The translations under genes and the position numbers were made by a program. The notes beneath the pieces were generated by a model that did not search any database, was not told the DNA's origin, and saw nothing but the letters and a program-made list of their open reading frames with translations. A DNA stretch of 32,269 nucleotides from positions 1,191 through 33,459 of the forward strand of contig JAJPZB010000192.1 in assembly GCA_021204635.1 (NCBI GenBank). Direction: 5' to 3'. Below, piece by piece: positions 1 through 8,322 of the stretch. This DNA comes from Opitutia bacterium (GTDB taxonomy: Bacteria; Verrucomicrobiota; Verrucomicrobiia; Opitutales; UBA953). The stretch's first letter is position 1, and every line of letters begins with the position of its first letter.

Positions 1-134
1 TTCCTTGGCGCCGAAAAACAAAAGGCCCACCCCTACCCCAATTGCAAACGGCTTCGCTCCCTTACCCCCCCCCCATTTTCAAATGTCAACAACTCTTTTC
101 ACAAAAAGTTTCCCGCCACAATGGCACTCTTGCC

Positions 135-347
135 CACCACCAACCCAAACTTCCGCAACAAAGCCAAGTGCCACGAAAAGTTGCCCGCGCGTTTCTCGCG
201 CGAAAAATAGCTTCACACTCCCTCACCGCTATCGCGGTCCCCTCCCTCTAACTTAGAGGGAGAATCGCGCATTACATGCGCGAGATTGTTGCCACCACCA
301 ACCCAGATCCTCGATCTCGCCACTAACCCAACTCCCACCACCAACCC
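135..347 (+). repeat. CACCACCAACCC repeat cluster 1
   Basis: Exact copies of the 12-mer CACCACCAACCC start at 135, 293 and 336, with a degenerate copy (CCACTAACCC) near 320. The unit at 293 is preceded by TGTTGC, giving the longer word TGTTGCCACCAC that also recurs elsewhere in the window. Spacers are irregular and unrelated, so this is neither a simple tandem repeat nor a CRISPR. The same unit forms clusters at 17082-17210 and 31903-32259. Confidence 0.75.
225..282. repeat. Double-hairpin element, copy A
   Basis: Two perfect inverted repeats lie back to back. ACCGC (225-229) pairs with GCGGT (234-238) around TATC. CTCCCTCTAA (242-251) pairs with TTAGAGGGAG (253-262) around one C. A third palindrome, CGCGCAT/ATGCGCG (266-272, 276-282), follows. 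A second copy of the first two hairpins lies at 32100-32137, in the same order and spacing but with compensatory base changes in each stem. The element has no T-tract that would make it a simple terminator. It may be a REP-like element or a structured RNA/DNA site. The type is not one I recognise. Confidence 0.65.
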
Positions 348-362
348 GTCACCACCACAAAC

Positions 363-398
363 AAAAAGCTCTGCGGCGTTGTTGTCGCAGAGCTTTTT
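363..398. terminator. Rho-independent terminator of the exb cluster
   Basis: AAAAAGCTCTGCG (363-375) and CGCAGAGCTTTTT (386-398) form a perfect 13-bp inverted repeat with a 10-nt loop. On the minus strand the stem ends in a U-run just 30 bases after the stop codon of the last exbD gene. The A/T-symmetric stem could work in both directions. Confidence 0.85.
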
Positions 399-429
399 CT
401 TTGTGGCGCCGGCAAGCGCGGGGAGAAAA

Positions 430-882
430 TCAGTCTTCGCTCTCTGTGGCGCTGAACGTGACGTTCGAGACCTTTGCTTTTGCCAAGACGTCGAGCACGT
501 TCATGATGCGGTCGTATTTGACGGTTTCGTCTGCGGAGACGGTGACGATGATTTTCAGTTGCGACTCGGAGGCAGCCTGCGCGAGCTTTGTCATCTCGAT
601 GTAGAGAGAGTTGAGCTCGACGTCGCCGGCGTTTGCCACGGGGTCGTCGTTGATTGAAACTTCGCCATCGGCGTTGATGCTGATCGTCACTTCTTCGGGC
701 GGCTCCGATTCTGCATTTTCGGAGGCTTCGGCAGAGCCCGGCAGTGTCGTTTTGATTTCGTATTCGACCTTGACCGAACCCGCCATGACCATGAAGTAGA
801 GGAGAATGACGAAGATAACGTCGAGGAGCGGCGCGATTTGGAAACCGAGGTCTCCGCCTTCATCTGGAGGTAAACGCTTCAT
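430..882 (-). CDS. exbD: ExbD/TolR family biopolymer transport protein (distal copy)
   Basis: This is a 150-residue protein of the ExbD/TolR family, the single-span inner-membrane partner that sits in the pore of an ExbB/TolQ pentamer and couples the proton gradient to work in the periplasm. A short cytoplasmic N-terminus leads into one membrane helix (about residues 16-36). This helix carries the essential aspartate in APLLDVIFVILL (D21), followed by a periplasmic domain to residue 150 with an acidic stretch near 45-60 (EASENAESEPPEE). Length is normal for the family. The ATG at 882 is preceded by GAGG about 10 nt upstream. It lies 12 nt after the neighbouring exbD and ends 30 nt before a strong terminator, so it is the last gene of the run. 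It could serve a TolR-type or a TonB-type system; no tonB or pal gene is in view. Confidence 0.88.
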   Translation of the reverse strand: MKRLPPDEGGDLGFQIAPLLDVIFVILLYFMVMAGSVKVEYEIKTTLPGSAEASENAESEPPEEVTISINADGEVSINDDPVANAGDVELNSLYIEMTKLAQAASESQLKIIVTVSADETVKYDRIMNVLDVLAKAKVSNVTFSATESED

Positions 883-894
883 TCTGTTTTTTCC

Positions 895-1350
895 TCAGTT
901 GTCGTGGTTTTGACCGGTGAAGGCGATATTGTCCATTCCCGCCTCGGCGCCGAGTTCGAGAATCAGTTGGATGTATTTCGCCGTGACCTGTTTGTCTGCG
1001 CGGATGAGGAGACGGACTTCGGGGTCGATTTTCTTGGTGATTGGGTCGAGTGCGCGATTTCCGATGAGTTCAATGCATTTCTCTTTGTCGTTGAGATCGA
1101 GGGGCAGATCGTCGAGCTTCACAGTCGCTTCGCCGAGAACCGGATCCCACGCAACGTTGAGCAAGACAGCCTTTGCCTTGTCTTCGCGCTTCTCGCCGTT
1201 TTTGGCGACGGGGAGCGTGATGTTGCTGTCGATTTTCAAGACCTGAGATGTCGTAATGCTCATGAAGAAGATGAGCAGAACGAGGAGCACGTCGCACATC
1301 GGCGCCACCTGGAATGTTGGCGCTCCGTCATCGCTTGCGGCACTTGCCAT
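895..1350 (-). CDS. exbD: ExbD/TolR family biopolymer transport protein (proximal copy)
   Basis: This is a 151-residue ExbD/TolR protein, a second and divergent copy beside the other one. The membrane helix spans about residues 14-33 and contains the conserved aspartate in APMCDVLLVLL (D20). The periplasmic part contains the typical pattern VRLLIRADKQVTAKYIQLILELGAEAG, in line with the family's sheet-helix fold that ends near the C-terminus. The ATG at 1350 has GGAG about 10 nt upstream. The protein shares the membrane motif with the downstream ExbD but little of the periplasmic sequence, so the two probably form a heteromeric ExbD pair, or contact different periplasmic partners, rather than being a recent duplication. 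The gap to exbB is 66 nt. Confidence 0.88.
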   Translation of the reverse strand: MASAASDDGAPTFQVAPMCDVLLVLLIFFMSITTSQVLKIDSNITLPVAKNGEKREDKAKAVLLNVAWDPVLGEATVKLDDLPLDLNDKEKCIELIGNRALDPITKKIDPEVRLLIRADKQVTAKYIQLILELGAEAGMDNIAFTGQNHDN

Positions 1351-1416
1351 GGTGTGCTTCTCCGTTAAATTTTATCGTTCAGACCGTCCTTTTAGAAGGC
1401 AAGGGAGCGGTCTCGT

Positions 1417-2304
1417 TTACGCTTTTGCGGCAGGAGTTTCCGGAGCGGCAGCGGCGGCATCTGCGGCAGGCGCTTCTGCGGGAACTTCGCCTTCGGCAGC
1501 CCACACCGGCGCGGTCGCGTAGATTTCTTCGTCGCCGACTTTCTTTCCGTCAAACTGCTCATAGGGCATTTTGCGGAAGAGTCCGGTGATGACTTCCTGC
1601 ACATCGTGAATGCGGGAAGCGACGCGGTTGCGCAGCAGGTAGTAGAGCAAGAACGCAGGAATCGAAATGCAAAGACCGGAGGCAGTAGCGACGAGCACCT
1701 CACCGATGTGAGCCGCAAGAGCTCCCGCGCCCGCCGTTGCGCCTTCTGCACCGAGAGAAGCGAACGCGCCTTTCATACCTGTGACGGTTCCGAGCAGACC
1801 AACCATCGGCGCGCAAACACCGATAACGGACAAGTAGGAAATTCTCGTGTCAAACCCGCCTTTGACGCGCATGATTTCGGAGAAAATAGCTTCTTCCGTC
1901 ATCGCTTTTCCGTCGGGGAGGAACGCGAGACCGTTGCGAACGATGTCGGAAATAACGGAGCGATTTTTCTTGCAAAAATCATAGGCGCCAACGTAGTCGC
2001 CGGCTTTGAACAAGCTGCGAATGCCTTCGATGTGTTCCGGCGGGAACACTTTCTTTGTCGTCGAGCGGATAAATCCGTCGATTGACAGCCAGACGAGCGC
2101 GATGGAACCGGCGAGAATAATCCACATAACCCAACCGCCCTGGGCGAGCGTGTCGAGGAACGTTTCCGTGCGTTCGCCTTCTGCTGCGGCGTCTGCCGCG
2201 CCTGCTGCCGCTTCTTGCGCGAATACCGCGACAGGGGCGATGATCGCGATGATTGCGAGCACCGGGAGGATTGATTTTGTCAACTGGAGGAGTTTGTTTT
2301 TCAT
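1417..2304 (-). CDS. exbB: MotA/TolQ/ExbB family proton channel protein
   Basis: This 295-residue protein is the channel-forming subunit of an ExbB/TolQ-type motor. An N-terminal signal-like helix (residues 8-29, ending VAVFAQ) is followed by an Ala/Glu-rich linker. The three TolQ/ExbB spans come next: about 57-76 (WVMWIILAGSIALVWL), 156-178 with the motif GLLGTVTGM (169-177), and 203-224 with LVATASGLCISIPAF. The threonines in the last two motifs line the pore in known members. The C-terminus (about 270-295) is a low-complexity Ala/Pro/Glu tail. The extra N-terminal signal segment is common in long ExbB variants that have a periplasmic extension. It lies upstream of two exbD genes and downstream of two secreted TPR-like proteins, the likely periplasmic partners. 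The ATG at 2304 has no clear Shine-Dalgarno sequence. Confidence 0.9.
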   Translation of the reverse strand: MKNKLLQLTKSILPVLAIIAIIAPVAVFAQEAAAGAADAAAEGERTETFLDTLAQGGWVMWIILAGSIALVWLSIDGFIRSTTKKVFPPEHIEGIRSLFKAGDYVGAYDFCKKNRSVISDIVRNGLAFLPDGKAMTEEAIFSEIMRVKGGFDTRISYLSVIGVCAPMVGLLGTVTGMKGAFASLGAEGATAGAGALAAHIGEVLVATASGLCISIPAFLLYYLLRNRVASRIHDVQEVITGLFRKMPYEQFDGKKVGDEEIYATAPVWAAEGEVPAEAPAADAAAAAPETPAAKA

Positions 2305-2368
2305 AATAAGTTTTCTGCTGAGATGGGGTTGGAGTTAATAGGACATGAAAGGTTTTTTGTTGGCGGGA

Positions 2369-3520
2369 TTATTCGTCGCTCCCGCCGGAATCGTCGGAGG
2401 ATTCTTCTTCATCGGAATCAGAATCGGACTCCGCGTTTTCCATTTGCGATGTCACGGCAGCCTTTGCCGCCGCCTGTTCTTCGAGCGAAGATTTTGCCAA
2501 CGCGGCTTCGCGCTTGTGTTGCGGAAGTTCGGCGAGAGCGGCTTTCGCTTCGAGCGACATCGGGTATTTCTGAATGATTTCCATCAGATATTCTTCTGCT
2601 CGCGCGGGAAGATTCATGCTCTTCGTCTCGGGGCGATCCATGCGCTTCAAACTGCGCGCAATCGCGAGTTTGGCGGCGGGCACGAAGTTGACCTGATTCC
2701 CGTAGAAAACCGGAATGCGGAGATATGTCAGAAGAGCTTCTTCGTAGCGCGAAAGATTGTAGAGCGCGTTGCCTTTGAGCAGGTGCAACCTCGCGAGAAG
2801 CTCCGTGTCGTATGTCGTTTTGATCAGCCTGTCGGATTCGTTGAGAACCATCGCGTTCTCGCCTTTGCGGACGAGCTGATTCAGCCGAGCGAGCTCGATT
2901 TTTTGCGGAAGCCCTTCGATGGACTTGTAGTTCGGCACTGCGGTTATTTCGGAAATGAAGAGCTGCAAGCTCGTGTCGTTGCCCTGCTGGTCGAGAGCGT
3001 CGAGCTTTATCGCCGCAGCGCGAATCCACGGGGAGCCCTCGATGGATTTGAGCGAGCTGAAAAACGTGAGGAATGTTTCTGCGACTTCGAGCGCGCCGGA
3101 GGGATTGCCGCGATTCAACTCGTTTTGCGCGGCAGCCAAGCGCGGGTCGTTGTCGGGCCACTCGATTTTCACGGCGCTTGCCAACGGATATGAGCGCGTG
3201 GCGTCGTTCTCCGTCTTTGAAACGTAATATCCTCTGCTCTCGCGGACTATGCGCGCGTATTTTTTTGAAGGTTTGCGGAGGCTTTTTCGCTGGCTCGCGG
3301 GGAAGAGCCACTCGGGATAGTTCGTCTCCCAGGCTTCTTGCGCCGAGAACACGATTGTCACCGTGGGGAGTTTCGCGGCTTTTTCAACCTTCATTCCCGA
3401 GGCTTTTTCCTTCGCGTCTTTGGCGTCCTGCGCAAACGCTGGAACCGTGGCAAGAGGGGCGACGATCCCGAGAGTGGCGACCGCCAAATATTTCAGAATT
3501 TTGCTCATTTTTTTGCTCAT
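2369..3520 (-). CDS. Secreted TPR-like periplasmic protein of the exb cluster
   Basis: This 383-residue protein has a clear signal peptide (residues 1-30, cleavage after VPAFA). The middle (about 130-330) has the helical-pair pattern of tetratricopeptide-like repeats, for example LARLHLLKGNALYNLSRYEEALLTY. The last ~40 residues are low complexity and strongly acidic (runs of Ser, Asp and Glu), so the C-terminus is probably disordered. I do not recognise a named family. An N-terminal segment before the repeats (about 45-125, with KIEWPDNDP) may be a small separate domain. The gene starts 16 nt after the 1158-residue TPR protein and 64 nt before exbB, which suggests a role beside the motor as a periplasmic scaffold or as an analogue of CpoB/YbgF. 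A second ATG at 3508 is an equally possible start and leaves the signal peptide intact. Confidence 0.75.
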   Translation of the reverse strand: MSKKMSKILKYLAVATLGIVAPLATVPAFAQDAKDAKEKASGMKVEKAAKLPTVTIVFSAQEAWETNYPEWLFPASQRKSLRKPSKKYARIVRESRGYYVSKTENDATRSYPLASAVKIEWPDNDPRLAAAQNELNRGNPSGALEVAETFLTFFSSLKSIEGSPWIRAAAIKLDALDQQGNDTSLQLFISEITAVPNYKSIEGLPQKIELARLNQLVRKGENAMVLNESDRLIKTTYDTELLARLHLLKGNALYNLSRYEEALLTYLRIPVFYGNQVNFVPAAKLAIARSLKRMDRPETKSMNLPARAEEYLMEIIQKYPMSLEAKAALAELPQHKREAALAKSSLEEQAAAKAAVTSQMENAESDSDSDEEESSDDSGGSDE

Positions 3521-3536
3521 TTTCGGGTTCTCGGGT

Positions 3537-6500
3537 TTATTGTTGCGCAGTCGCAGTGGCGGTGTCCTGCTCCGGCGTGTAAGGCCGGCGTAGTGCTCGG
3601 CTTCGTGCTTCCTTTATGACGTCCGCAACTGCCGGAGCATCGACGAATTTCTTCGTGTGCGTCAACTCGTAGTAAATCTTGCCTGCCTCGCCCGGCTGGC
3701 TGAGTTTTTCTTCGAGCAAAACGCCTGCGCGCAACATCGCCCGCGCCGAATACTCGGGATATTTCTTCCACGTGAGATAGCACATGCGGTAGTTGCTGAG
3801 AGCTTCGTTCGGTTTGTTGCGGGCTTCTTCGAGCTGACCTTTGTAGTAGAGCGCGGCGGCGGAGGGAATGCCCTTCCATTCTTTCACGCCCGCGACGAGA
3901 TTCAGCTCTTTGCGAGCCTCCTCGAAGCGGTCATCGACTTCGACCTGCTTCGCGTCCTGCGGCGACATGGCAATGAGCGCTCGCGCGCGGCCTATGCGGA
4001 TTTCCGGCTCATGGTTGTAGGCGACTTCGTTTTTGATGGCGTCGTCGAAAATTTCGTATGCCCTGCGGTAATTTTTCTTGTCGAGCTCGATGTTGCCGCA
4101 ACCGAGGAAGCCGGTGTCGGCGGAACTCGAACTGCGGTAGTTGTCCATCAGGTACGTGTAGAACTCTTCCGCTTTTTTCAGGGATTCATCTGCCTTGGAA
4201 GCCGAGGTCAGGCGCTCCGATTTGCTGCGGTCGTAGAGGTAATCGCCCACGAGACCGAGGATTGTCGGGCTGAGTTCGTCGGCGTTGAACGAAGTGGCAA
4301 TGCTGTTCAGGTTGCGGTTGTATTCCTCTTTGTTGCCGATGAGCCCGTAGATCATCGCACGAGCGTAGAGCCCGCGTGCGCGCCCGATGAGCGTGGTGTT
4401 CGCGGAGGTCTGATTCAGCTTCAGGAGCGTAAACAATTCCTCGGTCGCCTTTTTATCCGTGTAGGCGTTGGGATCTTCGGGCGGCGGAGTTTCGCCCTCG
4501 GCGAGCGGCTTCTTTTTCGTCCGCTTAATCTGCATTGCCAAGCGGCGCGAGAGATCGCCGATGAGCAACTCGACGTTATCCTGAGCGGGATCGTCAAAGT
4601 TTCTCAAAATTGCCTCCGCCAACTTTTTCTTGGATTCCGCCTTTGCCTTCGCGAGAGCTTCCTTCTTGACATTTTTGAAGGTCTCATCGTCCATGCCTTC
4701 CTGCGGCTTGATCTGGGTGGCGGTTTTTTCTGTGAGGTTGAGGATTTTGTTCAGATAATCAAGAGCCTCGGGCGCGTCGGGATTCCAGTTGTAAAGTTCC
4801 TGATAGATGTCGCGCAGCCTCTCGAACTCGCCGCGCTGCGGAAGAGTTTTGTCGAGTTCGGCGAGAACGAAGTCGAGCGATTCCTTGTTCTGCGTCGATG
4901 TTTTTGCGGCGAGAATGTATGCGCGGAGCATATCGTCTGTCGCGCGCTCTTTTTGGATTATTTGCTCGGGCGTGAGTTTCTTCGCGCGGCGACCGGAGCC
5001 GGTGTTGATGTCTTCGGCAACGCGTTTATATGCGTCGCCCATGAGCGTGTAAATTTCGGGGCGCTGTTTTTCGATTGCCTCGCCCATCACGGCTTGGTCT
5101 CCGGTCTCAAACGGAAGCTTTGCGCGGAGTTTCGGGATATTGTTTTCGTTGAGAACCTGATTGTCTTCGACATCGAAATAATCGGTTATCCACTTGCGGC
5201 AATCTGCAAAAACGCTGTTAAGGTTTTCTTCGTTGCGCTTGGGGTCTTTGTATCTCACGCCGAACTGCGTCACGGCTTTGCGATAGCGCGCATCGGGCAA
5301 GTTCAATCCCTTCGGGTGATTTTCGATGTATTTGTTGAGTGCATCGATGGCTTCGCGATATGAGCCGCTGTAAAAGTAGAGCAAGCCCTTGCGGTATTCC
5401 ATGTCTTCGAGCACGTCGGCGAATCCCTTGTTGTTGGCGTAGTCTTTCAGGAATTTGTCGATGTGGTCGATGGTCTCCTTTGTCGCGGCAGAAATCTGGG
5501 GAACGTAGTCGGGCTTCCCCATGTTTTCCTTGACGTAGGTCTTTTCTGATTCCGTCAAAATACCCCACGGGCAACGGGCGAACCAGGACGCGACAATCCA
5601 GTAGTCGAGTTCGGCACGAGTGCCTTGGTCGAGTTTTTTGACGTTTTCCTTCGCCCATTCAAAATTCTTGATTGCCTCGGCGTAGTCGCCGTGGTCGGCA
5701 GAAATTTGCCCCATGAGCAACGCGACGCCGCCGGCCTCTTCCGTCTCCGGATATTTTTCGAGGAATGTTTTGCAAAGCTTTTGCGCATCGGCGTCTTTGC
5801 CGATTTCGCGCAAGCACAAAATGTAGTAGTAAGTCGCGGAGGCGATCTGCGAGAAATCCGAGTGGTTATCTACGACATCGGCGAACGCGACATACGCTTC
5901 CCAGTAGCGCTTCTGCATGAACAGGCACGCGCCGATTCGGAAAGAAATTGTCGCATCGTAGTCTTTGTTTTCCGCGAACTGCTTCTTGTAGTCCTCGAGC
6001 TCATCGATTTCGTCTTGAAATTTTTCGATCTTCTGGGACTGCGCCTCGTTCGGATCGTCGGAAACATTCTTTTTGTAATCTTCGAGAGCCGCCCGCGCGG
6101 TCTGCAATGCGGGCTCGAAGTATTCGACGAGTGCCGCCTGCCGCAAAACCTTTTGGTAGCGGGAAAGCGCCTCGCTGAAATATTCTTCCTTCAAATTGTC
6201 GTCGAACTCGTCGAGACCTTTTGTGAAATAGTTGTCGCCGAGGCTCAGCCCTTGGATGTTCGAGCGAATCACGCTCGCGGGGTCTTTCGCTCCGGAGCTG
6301 TCGATTTCGTTTTTCAGCGCCTCAGCCTCTTTCTGCTTACCAACCTTTAAGTAGAGTTGAATCAGCCGCTGCTTGGCTTCCACAACTTCCGGAGTGTTAG
6401 GCATGCCCGCAACAATGCGCTTCAAAATGTCTTCCGCCGTAGCATACGCCAATTTCGTCTTCTCCGCGTCGCCCGAAGCCTCGGCTTCTTTCTGCACGAC

Positions 6501-7013
6501 ATCGGCGAGAACGACCTCGGTCCGCATGCGGTCTGCCGCAGTCGCGCGAGCCAGTTTGCGCACCTGCTCCAATGTCGAGCGCGCCTCAGCCCATTTTTCC
6601 TGGCGCATGTAAACGTCTGCCAAAGAAATCATCGCGGAGCCGATTTTGTTGTCCTGCTCGTTGCCGGTGCCGTTCGGATACGTCTGCCTGAAATCGCGCA
6701 AAATCGCCTCGACCTCCGCCCAATCTTCTTTCTGATAGTATGCAGTCGCGATGAGGTAATCCAACGACGCCTTCTGCTCTAACGTGAGCTTTTGATAGCG
6801 CGTGCTCGACTTTATCTCGTTGAAAGTCTTGATGGCGTCATCGACCTTTTGCTCTTGCAATTCCTTCAAGCCCTTCTCGACTAACGCTGCTGCCGATAAG
6901 TTTTTCTGTTGCTGCGCGAGCGCCTGAGGCGACACAGTGACCACCGCCATAGCGACAACAACAGCGGCAATTGCAGACCATGCGAACGAGAAGGTGCGAG
7001 ATTTCCGAAACAT
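3537..7013 (-). CDS. Large secreted tetratricopeptide repeat protein
   Basis: This 1158-residue protein has a signal peptide (residues 1-33, ending SPQALA). It consists almost entirely of helical repeats with the TPR signature, for example ALVEKGLKELQEQKVDDAIKTF near the start, YRKGLLYFYSGSYREAIDAL in the middle and ALYYKGQLEEARNKPNEAL near the end. Long charged stretches between repeats could be coiled coil. There is no catalytic motif, so it is most likely a periplasmic or outer-membrane-associated scaffold. It is the first gene of the sub-block TPR, TPR-like, ExbB, ExbD, ExbD. It is preceded by 157 nt without a gene, which could hold its own promoter, although I find no strong one. Large TPR proteins beside exbB/exbD occur in Verrucomicrobiota-like genomes; the exact function is unknown. 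Confidence 0.85.
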   Translation of the reverse strand: MFRKSRTFSFAWSAIAAVVVAMAVVTVSPQALAQQQKNLSAAALVEKGLKELQEQKVDDAIKTFNEIKSSTRYQKLTLEQKASLDYLIATAYYQKEDWAEVEAILRDFRQTYPNGTGNEQDNKIGSAMISLADVYMRQEKWAEARSTLEQVRKLARATAADRMRTEVVLADVVQKEAEASGDAEKTKLAYATAEDILKRIVAGMPNTPEVVEAKQRLIQLYLKVGKQKEAEALKNEIDSSGAKDPASVIRSNIQGLSLGDNYFTKGLDEFDDNLKEEYFSEALSRYQKVLRQAALVEYFEPALQTARAALEDYKKNVSDDPNEAQSQKIEKFQDEIDELEDYKKQFAENKDYDATISFRIGACLFMQKRYWEAYVAFADVVDNHSDFSQIASATYYYILCLREIGKDADAQKLCKTFLEKYPETEEAGGVALLMGQISADHGDYAEAIKNFEWAKENVKKLDQGTRAELDYWIVASWFARCPWGILTESEKTYVKENMGKPDYVPQISAATKETIDHIDKFLKDYANNKGFADVLEDMEYRKGLLYFYSGSYREAIDALNKYIENHPKGLNLPDARYRKAVTQFGVRYKDPKRNEENLNSVFADCRKWITDYFDVEDNQVLNENNIPKLRAKLPFETGDQAVMGEAIEKQRPEIYTLMGDAYKRVAEDINTGSGRRAKKLTPEQIIQKERATDDMLRAYILAAKTSTQNKESLDFVLAELDKTLPQRGEFERLRDIYQELYNWNPDAPEALDYLNKILNLTEKTATQIKPQEGMDDETFKNVKKEALAKAKAESKKKLAEAILRNFDDPAQDNVELLIGDLSRRLAMQIKRTKKKPLAEGETPPPEDPNAYTDKKATEELFTLLKLNQTSANTTLIGRARGLYARAMIYGLIGNKEEYNRNLNSIATSFNADELSPTILGLVGDYLYDRSKSERLTSASKADESLKKAEEFYTYLMDNYRSSSSADTGFLGCGNIELDKKNYRRAYEIFDDAIKNEVAYNHEPEIRIGRARALIAMSPQDAKQVEVDDRFEEARKELNLVAGVKEWKGIPSAAALYYKGQLEEARNKPNEALSNYRMCYLTWKKYPEYSARAMLRAGVLLEEKLSQPGEAGKIYYELTHTKKFVDAPAVADVIKEARSRALRRPYTPEQDTATATAQQ

Positions 7014-7170
7014 ACGGGTGAGAAAATGGACGGGGGATGGCGCCGGGTTTTAGCGCGGTGGGATTTTTGAAAATGAATACGAAAACTTCGGGCTCTGCAA
7101 CTTTTTTTCTGCGATTTGCGTTTAAAGCGCAACTTTTGGAGGCGACGACAACAGCTGCGCCGGAGTGCCG

Positions 7171-7899
7171 TCAAAAACTAAATCTAACGCCGAGTTCAAC
7201 CGAGTGCGACGCGACCTCGATCTCGCTCCAACCCGCAGCCGAAGAGAAAATCGACGGCGAGGCGTAGAAAAACCTGTAGCCCAAAAACACGCTCACGTTT
7301 CTGTTCAGCAAAACTTCCACATACGGGCGGACGCTCAAAACCGTCGTCATCGTGCCGCCGACATCGCTTCCGCCACCGTGAAAATCCATGTCGCGCCGCG
7401 AGCCGCCCACGAGCCCGTAGCCGAGCAGGCAGCCGCACGACAAATATTTCGAGAAGTCGTATGAGCAGCCTGCCGTTATGATGAGATTCAGCGACTGGAC
7501 ATCCGTGTCAACGCCATGCTTGTCCGATGACGCGCAAAACCCGAAGAGCTCGCCACCAATCAGGAAGCGGAAATTCGGCGCGTCTGATGGCGAAATGTGC
7601 ACGAGCCCCGTCAAACTCGCGCTCCAGCCGTCGCCACCGTTTGTCGAGCCGTGCATCCCAAAGAGATACGCGCCCGAGAACGAGAACGAAAATGTGTCGT
7701 CGCGCGGACCGTTGTAAAAGAGATCGCTCGCCTCGGCTTCGCGCTTTTCGCGTTCGCGCGCCAAGACTTTGTTCACGTCGTAGCGCTCACCGGAATCGGG
7801 CTCTGCCGCATTTGCGACAACGGCGCTACCGCCGGAGACTGTGGCGACAACAATCGCGACCAAGGGCGCGAGGGCGGGAAAGTTTTTTTTGCGGGGCAT
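7171..7899 (-). CDS. Putative outer-membrane beta-barrel protein
   Basis: This 242-residue protein has an N-terminal signal peptide (about residues 1-32, ending VVANAA), a short charged helix (DVNKVLAREREKREAEA) and then alternating hydrophobic/polar strands rich in Gly and aromatic residues. Examples are FSFSFSGAYLFGMHG, VRPYVEVLLNRNVSVFLGYRFFY and the final VELGVRFSF. The protein ends in a phenylalanine, the usual signal for outer-membrane barrel assembly, and the size fits an 8-stranded barrel. Three or four cysteines (FGFCASS, TAGCSY, LSCGCLLG) are unusual for such a barrel. The gene starts 3 nt after the thioesterase stop and has no visible ribosome binding site, so it is probably translated by coupling. 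Specific function unknown. Confidence 0.65.
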   Translation of the reverse strand: MPRKKNFPALAPLVAIVVATVSGGSAVVANAAEPDSGERYDVNKVLAREREKREAEASDLFYNGPRDDTFSFSFSGAYLFGMHGSTNGGDGWSASLTGLVHISPSDAPNFRFLIGGELFGFCASSDKHGVDTDVQSLNLIITAGCSYDFSKYLSCGCLLGYGLVGGSRRDMDFHGGGSDVGGTMTTVLSVRPYVEVLLNRNVSVFLGYRFFYASPSIFSSAAGWSEIEVASHSVELGVRFSF

Positions 7900-7902
7900 T
7901 TT

Positions 7903-8322
7903 TCAAATGGAGTATTTTTCAATGACGTCCGGCGGAATGGGCGTTGCGCGCCGAGACGCGAGGTCGATGAGCGCGTATGAGGCAGTTCCATCGGCGACGA
8001 GTTTTCCGTCGGTTTTGCGTGAGATGGAGAATAAGAGTTGGATCGTCGCTTTTGCAAACCCCGTAACGCCGGTCTCCACGAGAAAGCGTTCCCCGAGCCC
8101 GAGGGCGCGCCGGTAGTTTATCGCGAACGAGATCTGATACCAGCCGAGGCCGCGCGCCGCAAAATCCTGCATCGACATGCCGTAGCAGCGTTCCATCTGG
8201 TCGAAGCGCGCTGCGAGAACGTAGTCCATGTAGCGCGAACTGTGGACGTGGCGATAGAGGTCGATGTCGTCGGGGCGCACCTGCATTTCCGTCACGAAGC
8301 GTGAATATTTGTTCTCGCTCAT
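7903..8322 (-). CDS. Hotdog-fold acyl-CoA thioesterase (YbgC/FadM-like)
   Basis: This 139-residue protein has the compact hotdog thioesterase layout. The N-terminal signature RPDDIDLYRHVHSSRYMDYV (residues 16-35) matches the family pattern R..D.D..gHv.n..Y, in which an aspartate (D19 or D21) is catalytic. A central strand-helix region follows with YQISFAINYRRALGLGERFLVETGV. Members cleave acyl-CoA or acyl-ACP thioesters, and YbgC itself is linked to the tol-pal locus in proteobacteria. The gene overlaps the lspA stop by four bases (ATGA), which indicates translational coupling. Its place between lspA and an exb block recalls the ybgC-tolQ-tolR order, which slightly favours a YbgC-like role. 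Substrate unknown. Confidence 0.82.
   Translation of the reverse strand: MSENKYSRFVTEMQVRPDDIDLYRHVHSSRYMDYVLAARFDQMERCYGMSMQDFAARGLGWYQISFAINYRRALGLGERFLVETGVTGFAKATIQLLFSISRKTDGKLVADGTASYALIDLASRRATPIPPDVIEKYSI

Larger units (their letters stand above)
1..429. other. Gene-free left flank
   Basis: No convincing gene lies here. The open frames present are proline/serine-rich with no recognisable domain and no ribosome binding site. The stretch holds a run of ten C residues (65-74), three exact and at least one degenerate CACCACCAACCC units (135-347), a GC-rich palindrome CGCGCG/CGCGCG (185-201 area), a double-hairpin element (225-262) with a third palindrome at 266-282, and the terminator of the exb gene cluster (363-398). 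Base composition is markedly C-rich on the plus strand, unlike the neighbouring genes. Confidence 0.7.

Noticed and set aside
185-206. CGCGCG/CGCGCG hairpin followed by AAAAA as a terminator
   Set aside because: The A-run is on the wrong side for a minus-strand transcript and there is no U-run on the plus strand. The true terminator is at 363-398.
5-256. Small Pro/Ser-rich open frames in the left flank
   Set aside because: No ribosome binding site, no domain, and they overlap hairpins and repeat units.
3657-5363. Long open frame (568 codons) on the plus strand antisense to the large TPR gene
   Set aside because: Its translation is rich in Phe, Arg, Cys and Val with no domain pattern. The opposite frame has a signal peptide and TPR repeats.
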